29,560 nt of DNA from Basidiobolus meristosporus CBS 931.73 (taxonomy: Eukaryota > Basidiobolomycota > Basidiobolomycetes > Basidiobolales > Basidiobolaceae), in NCBI GenBank assembly GCA_002104905.1, contig MCFE01000867.1, positions 1 through 29,560 of the forward strand, given 5' to 3'. Within the stretch, counting starts at the first letter, position 1. Each line of letters opens with the position of its first letter. The notes beneath the pieces were generated by a model, which saw only the letters and a program-made list of their open reading frames with translations, was not told the origin of the DNA and ran no database searches. Positions 19,711-27,116 of the stretch are shown here, piece by piece. The translations under genes and the position numbers were made by a program.

Positions 19711-20609
19711 ATGACCCCTACCCAGGTCGAGGTGGAAGCTAACTCTCCTTCGGTATCAGCCAACGAATGCGCTTCGAACGGCGGGAAACCATCCAAGGTG
19801 ATGGACGAGGCCTTGCTTGAAAAGATGCGGGCCGAGAACCGGGAAAGGAAGAAGAAGTGGAGACAGCAGAACGAAGAAAGAAGTAAGTGCCCCTTCCCCA
19901 TGCCGTGGGTGGTTCCTTTTGGCCCGGTGCTAACCAGTTTCCTGTAGACAAGGATAATGACCTTCGTTGTCGGGTGAACAAACGTGCGAACAAGTTGTTC
20001 GGTCCGGGTCCCAGCGACCACAAGACCCGTTGGACCGAGGAGGAGTTCAAGAAACGTCAGCAGAAGCGTAAGGAAAAAGAGCGCCGCAAGCTTATGGTTT
20101 CTGGCACCTCCACTATGGACGGAGGTCATATCATGATGAACGGCCAAGTCCCTCTGACCTCAGCCCCGCTTTCTGGCATGATCCACATGAGCGGTCCATC
20201 GAGCAGCGGATTCGTTAGTCCATCTCAGTACAGTAATATGGGGGTCCCGATTCCGATGCCCTACACTGGGGTTAGCTCTCACCCCATGAGTCTGCTCAAC
20301 ATGAATGCGAATGTCGCCAACAGCAACGGGCCCAGCTTGCCAAGTGTTAGCAGCAGCGCAGTGAATGGGATGTCCTTGATGGGCCCCATCCTGCCTCTTC
20401 CCAACAACACGGCCACCTTCAAATACGCCATCTCGACCAACCCTCACCCGGCCATCAGCGCGCCTAGTTCAACCAAAATGGTCAGCCCGGCCCCCGTCAA
20501 GAGTGAGTCGTCGTCGTGCGCCCCGGACTATCCCATGGATGCGGTGATGACCTTGATGCAGTTGAACTCGGGATGGCAGGGATGTAATCGGGATGTCAGA
20601 ACTAACTGA
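19711..20609 (+). CDS. Fungal nuclear protein with DUF3020-like basic domain (277 aa)
   Basis: Exons 19711-19882 and 19948-20609 are joined across a 65-bp intron (gtaagt, gctaac branch site, cctgtag). Splicing restores the strongly patterned segment at about residues 38-92: RAENRERKKKWRQQNEERNK, DNDLRCRVNKRANKLFG, then KTRWTEEEFKKRQQKRKEKE. This resembles the fungal DUF3020 domain, known mostly from proteins with an adjacent HMG box; no HMG box is visible here. The dense Arg/Lys clusters should act as nuclear localisation and perhaps nucleic-acid contact. Residues about 100-250 are Met/Ser/Pro/Asn-rich and disordered, like many transcriptional regulators. The C-terminus carries a short ordered-looking motif, MDAVMTLMQLNSGW. 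The start is the first ATG of the frame and precedes the domain by about 37 residues. Domain assignment is from memory of the family pattern and needs a profile search. A regulatory role is inferred. Confidence 0.78.
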
Positions 20610-22609
20610 GCCTTTCGTTAGACCACCGACCCCGTTCGCCTCTGATACCATCTCAATATCCAATATATAGATAGAGTAATACTTCCCCTCCCGGGAACCA
20701 TTTAATAATTTCTCTCCTTTCCTACTCCCCTACCCTCCCATCTCCCTTCTCTTTAGTATCCCATGGAAATGCTCCTCTCGGTGTGCTCCCGGTCGGAGTC
20801 CACCTTCATTCGCATACACCCCCTAGGTGACCAACCTCCCGCCCCCCTAGAATCCCCATCATAGAGCAATGGGCTTTTGCGCTTAGATTCCCTCGGCAGC
20901 CGATCTGCCTTACTGTCTTGACTGGCCTCACATGTTCCATCCACACTTCCATTCCACCATCATCACCCCCATACCACCATTGCCATTACCATTGCCATCG
21001 CCATCGCCACCACCATTTCCATTTCATGTAAATTCTTGAATCCCTTCCCCCGATTAAACGTGCTCTGATCTGCCGCACTTCATGGTTCCCATCGTATTGT
21101 ATGTTTGCGCTTATTTGTGTGGGGTGGTCCATTGGGAGGTGTGCGGCATCTTGATCGAAGATACCCGCGTCCGACCGAGGTTGGAAATCTGGTGTGCCGC
21201 GTCCGAGAGAGATGCCCTCGCTGCGAAGGCCAGCGATGGGAGGGGGGCCTTGGCTGTTGCAAGGTGTCCATCCAGTCGTCTAGCTATCTCCGGACTCTCA
21301 ATGGTATCCAATGCCCTGCTTTGAGGCCGACCACCAGACAGCACCATGAATAATCCTCCCATGGCTCGCGGTGTCAATAGCCAATTTGCCAAGCAGTAAA
21401 CTGGATTGGAATGGCGATGCTACCAATTTTCCTTCCCGAGGGGGAGGGAATAGTGAGGAAACTTTTTTTTTGGGGGGGGTGGGAGGAGCAAGGATAGAGG
21501 AGTTTACCGCAACATGTTGACGGACTCGTGTAGAGTTGGTCTCCTCACTTTACATCTGCAATGGTGGCCGATGGTTTCTATGGGGTAGCTCAGGTGCGGC
21601 GCGGGTTGGATATTTGGAAAGGGTACCGAACCTGGTGTATGGACCGCCTTGAAAGCGCCTACTTCTTGACATTTCCGGGGATTCTTTCATATCATCCTAC
21701 GCCAACAATGTCAAAGTATTCACATTTCGCCAGAAGGTTGGCCCAACATGATGCTGATATACCACCAGTCTAGAGGTCGTGGTGATGCTCACTCACACGT
21801 ACCATTCAACCCGTGGGTTTCCGGTGCCCTTGATCACCTGCTTTCCGGACCATTGGGCTCGTCTGCTTTGAATGGATGGTTGTTGATTTGGGTCACCATG
21901 TTATCTGTTGGGTAGCGCAGGGACGTAGCCATACGTTCCAGTGGGCAATCAGTAGTTTGGGTCGTTCGTCCGGTCGATATTCTCTGATCTGTCTAAAACC
22001 AACTATGGCCCACACCTCTCGAGGAAACTCTACTGCTGTGTTCCGTGCTTGATCTTGCCATGCCCCATCAAAAGTATGCCTGGTAAGCTCGCCTGAGCAT
22101 ATCACACCGAATCATATGCCATCTCCCCATCAGATGTACCCCCCCTCCAGTAGAAACTTCTCCCCAACCCCATCGGAATGCCACAGGAAGTTCAGTGGTA
22201 TCTCAACGTGGCCTTACCCACGCTATTTGCAAAATCCGGGTCATGGGTCGTTTAAGGAAAACTCTGCGAAATAGGTAGACGCTGAGCAAACCGCTTCCCA
22301 TACGACATAGGAATTCTAGCCACCTTCTTTCACATCAGCCGTGGGCCCTGCTTAATAGTGAGGATAGGAGTGCTTGGACGTGATGGGGGGGGAGGACTTT
22401 TTTGGTGTTTCCACTATTTCCAGGAGTTAGTGAATCTCGCTCAAAACCAATTCACAGCCTGTATATGCCATTGACGGTCTCTCCGGTGGAATTGTTGACC
22501 ATGGTCTTCAAGACTTATTGGCTGGGTTAGAATGCGCAGAACCCATAAAACCGCCTGTTTGACCCGTAGAGGCGTCAACGGGGCGGAATTAGCAGATGAG
22601 ATCAATAAC
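20610..22609. other. Non-coding region between the DUF3020-like gene and the retrotransposon block
   Basis: Begins with the 3' UTR (ATTAAA candidate at 21053-21058). It contains pyrimidine-rich tracts, a T9-G8 homopolymer junction (21463-21479) and a G-rich run near 22385. Open frames up to 93 codons overlap on both strands without recognisable content. Confidence 0.45.
20946..21027 (+). repeat. Impure CCATTG/CCATCG/CCACCA microsatellite
   Basis: Runs of trinucleotide and hexanucleotide motifs (accattgccattaccattg, then ccatcgccatcgccacc) in the probable 3' UTR of the DUF3020-like gene. Confidence 0.7.
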
Positions 22610-22941
22610 TGTTGTAATAATTCGTAATTCCACCTAAATATTCACCTAACCTAGTCACTTAGATCATTACCCTCAAATCCTAGAGTATACTGACCAAATT
22701 CCTTGTCGGGATTTACTTGGAATATTTACCCAGAACATGAAAATTAGATAAGTTGTCCAAACTGCCCCAAACTTTGCACACATGTTCTTGGGACCTTCTT
22801 AAACCTATTTTACATGTTTGTTATACCAAGACCATGTAAAAGTATAAATACTACTTTTACATTCAATAGATCATCAAGTGAAAGCCACATAATCTACTTG
22901 TTCTCCCAATCACTTCCAATATCTCCAATACTCTTACAACA
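22610..22941 (+). mobile_element. Solo LTR of the Ty1/copia family
   Basis: 332 bp bounded by TGTTGTAA and TTACAACA (8-bp perfect inverted ends), closely matching the two intact LTRs further right. It is flanked by ataac (22605-22609) and ctaac (22942-22946), an imperfect 5-bp target duplication. No primer binding site follows, so this is a solo LTR. It keeps the TATA box (22843-22850), while its AATAAA has decayed. It marks the left edge of the AT-rich transposon block. Confidence 0.88.
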
Positions 22942-23126
22942 CTAACCCCATCAATAGAAATACCTCTTTGGATGATCAGACAAAATCTGGGACATTGCAT
23001 ACCACTAATAAGAATGCATCAGTAATAGTATCAACCAGGCAAAGTTGTAATCTGAGATATCAAATCTGCCTCTGGCTAATAGTTCTATTGATATATTTAC
23101 TTTTGTATCACCTGTGCGGAAAATTT
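22942..23126. other. AT-rich relict DNA, unassigned
   Basis: Sequence between the solo LTR and the first degenerate LTR-like segment. No homology to the copia copies is visible by eye and there is no gene. Confidence 0.35.
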
Positions 23127-23598
23127 GCTAATTACACCTCAATATTCACTTTTTAGTCTACAAAGCATAAAGATTTGGCCAAGTGTCTTGTTATAATTTA
23201 TCTGGAATACTGAACATATATATCATATATGCAGGACACAAACAACCAAAGAATTTGCAAACACCCCTGAACTTTGCATATGGACCCTTGGGTCCTTCTT
23301 AAACATAATCTATATGTTTGCTTTGCTGCTACTGTGCAAAAGCTCAAGTACAGTTCTTACATTAAATCATTCGTCCAAAATACTATGTTCACACCTAAAT
23401 ATCCACTCAACTTATTCACTTGGATCATAGTCAACAAATACTGGACATGGCAGCCAATATTCCCTGTCAGGATCTACTTGGAGTATTCTCACCTGGTATT
23501 GGCAACATGAAAAATCATCACAATTAGCTAACAGCAGCAAACTTTGCATACATGCTCCTGGAGCCTTCCCATGGATATTATAAATCTTGTGACTACAC
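23127..23598 (+). mobile_element. Two strongly degenerate copia LTR fragments in series
   Basis: Segments beginning at about 23127 (attacacctcaatattcac) and about 23388 (cacacctaaatatccactc) both follow the order of LTR landmarks: cctaaatattcacc, then aactttgcacacatg, then ggaccttctt, and in the first one the ttacatt...aaatcatt end. Substitutions are many. Boundaries are approximate. Confidence 0.6.
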
Positions 23599-23920
23599 TA
23601 AATCTTCCCTAATTTAGTGACTTGGATCATTTCCTACAAGCCTCAGAGAATTCTAACTAATTTCCTTGGCAGGATTTACTTAAAATATTCTCACCAAAAT
23701 GTTAGGTATCCAAAACATGAAATCTCAAACATTGCCCAAGCAGCCCCAAGCTTTGCACACATGCACTTGGGACCTTTGTATACATATTCTGTGTGTCTGG
23801 ATTGCCAAGACCATGTAGAAGTATAGATACTACATTTGCATTCAACAAATTATCAAATGAAGACCCTATAATCTGTGTGTTCTCCTAAGAACTTCCAGTA
23901 TCACCAAAACTTTTACAACA
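23599..23920 (+). mobile_element. Degenerate copia LTR joined to a decayed primer site
   Basis: Aligns along its length with the intact LTRs (aatttagtgacttggatcat, caagctttgcacacatg) and ends exactly at ttttacaaca. It is followed by ggctaagagccct, a decayed copy of the primer binding site ggttatgagcccc. It is therefore the 5' LTR of the relict element. Confidence 0.78.
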
Positions 23921-24353
23921 GGCTAAGAGCCCTAAGCTGTCACTCTCCAGAATGTGTACTACTATCACTGTAACTTTTCCCTCTGCTGAGAAGTTAAATA
24001 GATGTAACATTCAAATCTAGAAGATGAAGCTGAAGATGCTGAAACAGGACAGTGACCTCAGGATATTGCTATGGGAGAAGGATACCCTCCTAAAGGTGTA
24101 GGCAAAGAAGTCTTAAGTACCAGAAAAAAGAACATAGTGCCTTCAGCTGCAATTGCCTGAATGATAAATACAGCTTGCCAATTCAATGCCCAAAAGCAAA
24201 AACAGCAACAAATGCCTGGAAGGCATTGGAAGTAAACCTACCAGGCATGTTCAGCTGCTAAGAAAATATATTATTGACAAATATTTGGTACTGTTTTGAT
24301 GCTCCCTGAAAAAAAAAAAATGAAAAATCCAATTAACAGAACTACCCTGTTAG
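23921..24353 (+). pseudogene. Relict copia gag fragment, interrupted
   Basis: Base-by-base resemblance to the start of the gag genes at 25260 and 27104 (for example ccctaagctgtcactctc, tgcctggaaggcattgga, aatccaattaacagaacta), but with lost ATG, many stops, indels and an A12 run. It breaks at 24353, where a different LTR begins, and a further dozen bases that fit gag (gttagttgataa, compare ctggtagatgaga) reappear at 24899-24910 before copy 1 begins. It is the oldest layer of the nest. Confidence 0.8.
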
Positions 24354-24898
24354 TGTTATGAATAGACACAAGGCAGGAGAGTAGAGCTAGGCAAGGCAGG
24401 ACTAGGAAAGGACTTAGGTGTGGATCAACAAGGCAAGATGTGTTTCTAAGGCAAGGCAGATTTCCAAGGCAAGGCTGTTTATTTAAGACCTGTGTTTATC
24501 AGACTGAGGAATACATAAGGGGGGATAAGACTATATATACTTTTTGGCAATGTGGATGCTAAGAGATATTGGCTAATACTGATGGGCTCTGGGATGAGGC
24601 ACAGTCAGTGTGCCAAGATAGAATATACCAATGAACAGACTGGAATATCACATGGAGATATGTCAGGGGTCAGCTGATCATGTGACTAGGTCATGTGACA
24701 TGCAGTTACCATATATGGCATGACACTATACAAATTCTAATGGGAAGCTTCCATAGAATGTTCCATTCTGTAACATTGACTTGGAGCTTTCAAGAAGTTG
24801 CTAGAATGTAGTAGAACTTTGTAGAAGGAGCTGGGATTTCTTCACTGACTTGATTTGGCTATAAAATTGGAGACCAGGGATGTCATGTGATCATGGCA
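24354..24898 (+). mobile_element. Solo LTR of a second retrotransposon family (545 bp)
   Basis: Bounded by TGTTATGA and TCATGGCA (inverted ends with two mismatches, TG...CA) and flanked by a perfect 5-bp target duplication gttag (24349-24353 and 24899-24903). It contains a TATATATA promoter-like core near 24531 and several aaggcaaggc direct repeats near its 5' part. No similarity to the copia LTR is visible apart from the TG/CA ends. The family is unknown; a Ty3/gypsy-type LTR is one possibility. Confidence 0.8.
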
Positions 24899-24910
24899 GT
24901 TAGTTGATAA

Positions 24911-25259
24911 TGTTGTAAAACTTTGTAATTCCACCTAAATATTCACCTAACTTAGTCACTTAGATCATTACCCTCAAATCCTAGAGAATACTGACCAAAT
25001 TCCTTGTTGGGACTCACTTAGAATATTTTCACCAAAATACCAGGTACCCAGAACATGAGAATTCTTAAAGTTGTCCAAACAGCCCCAAACTTTGCACACA
25101 TGTTCTTGGGACCTTCCTCAACCTATTTGACGTGTTTGTAATGCCAAGACCAGGTAAAAGTATAAATACTACTTTTACATTCAATAAATCATTAAGCAAA
25201 AACCACATAATCTACTTGTCCTCCCAATCACTTCCAACATCTCCAAGACTCTTACAACA
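24911..25259 (+). repeat. 5' LTR of copia copy 1
   Basis: 349 bp, TGTTGTAA...TTACAACA. TATA box at 25161-25167 lies inside the 9-bp inverted arms GTAAAAGTA/TACTTTTAC (25154-25178); AATAAA is at 25183-25188. Confidence 0.93.
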
Positions 25260-25272
25260 GGTTATGAGCCCC
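25260..25272 (+). other. Primer binding site, half-tRNA-iMet type, containing the gag AUG
   Basis: ggttatgagcccc begins on the base after the LTR. It is the complement of the anticodon stem-loop of fungal initiator tRNA-Met (GGGCUCAUAACC in yeast), the type used by Drosophila copia and yeast Ty5, which prime from a cleaved tRNA half. The atg at 25264-25266 pairs with the CAU anticodon and is in frame with gag-pol. Confidence 0.8.
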
Positions 25273-26753
25273 AAGCTGTCACTCTCTGCAATGTCTACTA
25301 CTGCTATTACTGGAATTTTTCCCTTTGCTGAAAAGTTGGATGGATCTAACTACCAAGTGTGGAAGGTGAAGATGAAGATGCTGCTACAAGAAAGAGGCCT
25401 TTGGGATATTGTCATGGGGGAAGAATGCCCTCCTAAAAATGTGGGAGAGGAAGCCTTAAAGTACCAGAAGAAAGAACAAAGTGCCTTTAACTGCATTTGC
25501 CTTAATGTCAAGCACAAATTGCTAATTCAATGCTCAAGTGCAAAAACGGCAAAGAATGCCTGGAAAGCATTAGAAGACACCTACCAGTCATGTTCAACTG
25601 CCAAGAAAATGTATCTGAGACAAAAATTCTTTACTACAAAGATGCTGCCAGGAGAAGAAATGAAAAATCTAATTAACAGCATTACCCTGCTGGTAGATGA
25701 GATGGAATCTGTGGGCGTACCAACTACTGATGAGGATGTGATAGTTAGCATCCTGAATAGCCTGACAGACAAGTTCCAGGGCCTTGTATCAGCCTTAGAG
25801 TCCAGAACTGAAGATTTGACCTTAAATTACATATATGGAAGGCTCCTGGATGAAGAATTAAGAAAAACAAGCGCCAATAAGAAGGAAGGAGAAAGTGCTT
25901 TAATAAGCAATGATAACCAACAAAGGAGGTACCCAAGACCCTACAAAGGCAACAGCAACCTATTTTGCAACTACTGCAAAAGGAAAGGACACACATCAGA
26001 CCGGTGTCTCAAAAAGAGAGATTATCAGCAAAAGAAGCCTGAATATGGAAATGCTGCAACAACTGAAGATAGATTATTCATATCTGCACTAAATATGACC
26101 ACAAACAAGGATTCTCAGACGTGGTATATTGACTCTGGAGCTTCTCAACACTTCACACACCAAAAAGAACTTTTTACCCATTATCAAGAAATTCCAATTA
26201 AGAAGGTTTTCATGGGTGACAATAGAACACTTGATGCAGTGGGAGAAGGAACTATCCAAGTAAACCTTAGAAGCAGTGAAGGAAGCCATACACTGACCTT
26301 TAAAGAAGTACTCTATGTACCAGAAATAGCCAAGAACCTACTCTCTGTAAGCAAGGCCACAGCAGAAGGACTCAGTTTCAGTTTTGACAATTCTGGATGC
26401 AGGATCACTGATCAAAATGGTGCTCATATTGCTTTGGGCATCAGAGATCAGAATCTATACAAGTTGACTTATATTCCATCATATCTGGAAGCCAATATAA
26501 GTAACTTAAATGAAGAAACACCAATGCTTTGGCACAGGAGATTTGGACACATCAATTTTGATTATTTGCGTAAAATGATCAAAGATCAGCTAATTTCTGG
26601 AGTGAAAATTAATCCCCCAGCTATTTTGGAGTACTGTGAAGCCTGCATATATGGGAAACAAGCCAGACAACTGTTCAAGAGCTCTGGGCTAATCAAAACT
26701 AAGAAAAAATTAGATTTAATTCACTCAGATCTGTGTGGACCTATGCAAAATTT
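25264..26753 (+). pseudogene. Copia gag-pol of copy 1, intact until truncated by insertion in integrase
   Basis: 496 codons with no stop. Order: UBN2/gag_2-like gag (residues about 10-230, starting GIFPFAEKLDGSNYQVWKVK); CCHC zinc knuckle C235, C238, H243, C248; aspartic protease D290-S-G-A; GAG-pre-integrase/HHCC zinc ligands H424, H429, C458, C461; first catalytic Asp of integrase at about D489 or two residues on (IHSDLCGPM). After residue 496 the frame enters the LTR of copy 2 and stops at 26772. In the family a single polyprotein is cleaved by its own protease inside virus-like particles, and integrase inserts the cDNA in the nucleus. The open frame says this copy was potentially coding until copy 2 landed in it. 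Retroelement of the host genome. Confidence 0.9.
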
Positions 26754-27103
26754 TGTTGTAAAAAATTTGTAATTCCACCTAAATATTCACCTAACTTAGT
26801 CACTTAGATCATTACCTTCAAATCCTAGAGAATACTGACCAAATTCCTTGTCGGGATTTACTTAGAATATTTTCACCAAAATACCAGGTACCCAGAACAT
26901 GAAAATTCTCAAAGTTGTCCAAACAGCCCCAAACTTTGCACACATGTTTTTGGGACCTTCCTTAACCTATTCTATGTGTTTGTTATGCCAAGACTTGGTA
27001 AAAGTATAAATACTACTTTTACAATCAATAAATCATTAAGTGAAAACCACATAATCTACTTGTTCTCCAAATCACTTCCAATATCTCCAAGACTCTTACA
27101 ACA
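26754..27103 (+). repeat. 5' LTR of copia copy 2
   Basis: 350 bp, TGTTGTAA...TTACAACA, nearly identical to the LTR of copy 1. TATA at 27005-27011 within inverted arms 26998-27022; AATAAA at 27027-27032. Confidence 0.93.
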
Positions 27104-27116
27104 GGTTATGAGCCCC
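27104..27116 (+). other. Primer binding site of copia copy 2
   Basis: Same 13 bases as in copy 1, directly abutting the LTR, with the start ATG at 27108-27110 inside it. Confidence 0.8.

Larger units (their letters stand above)
24911..26753 (+). mobile_element. Copia retrotransposon copy 1, 5' part, split by copy 2
   Basis: LTR 24911-25259, primer binding site, then gag-protease-integrase reading frame up to 26753, where the LTR of copy 2 begins. The base before the LTR belongs to gataa (24906-24910), expected to recur at the far 3' end outside the window. The rest of this element should lie beyond copy 2. Confidence 0.92.

Noticed and set aside
21463-21479. T9-G8 homopolymer junction as a regulatory element
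   Set aside because: A single simple-sequence run without a partner or context. It is more likely neutral, and the base count could be a sequencing error.
24354-24898. Reading this segment as part of the copia element
   Set aside because: It has its own TG...CA ends and a perfect target duplication, and shares no sequence with the copia LTR or internal region.
25132-25263. Upstream extension of the copia frame into the LTR
   Set aside because: It opens at a TTG within the LTR before the TATA box, so it cannot be in the element's own mRNA. The first ATG after the TATA box is in the primer site.
26754-26772. The extra codons of the copy 1 frame beyond 26753 as genuine gag-pol sequence
   Set aside because: They are the first bases of the copy 2 LTR; comparison with copy 2 shows the native sequence continues differently.
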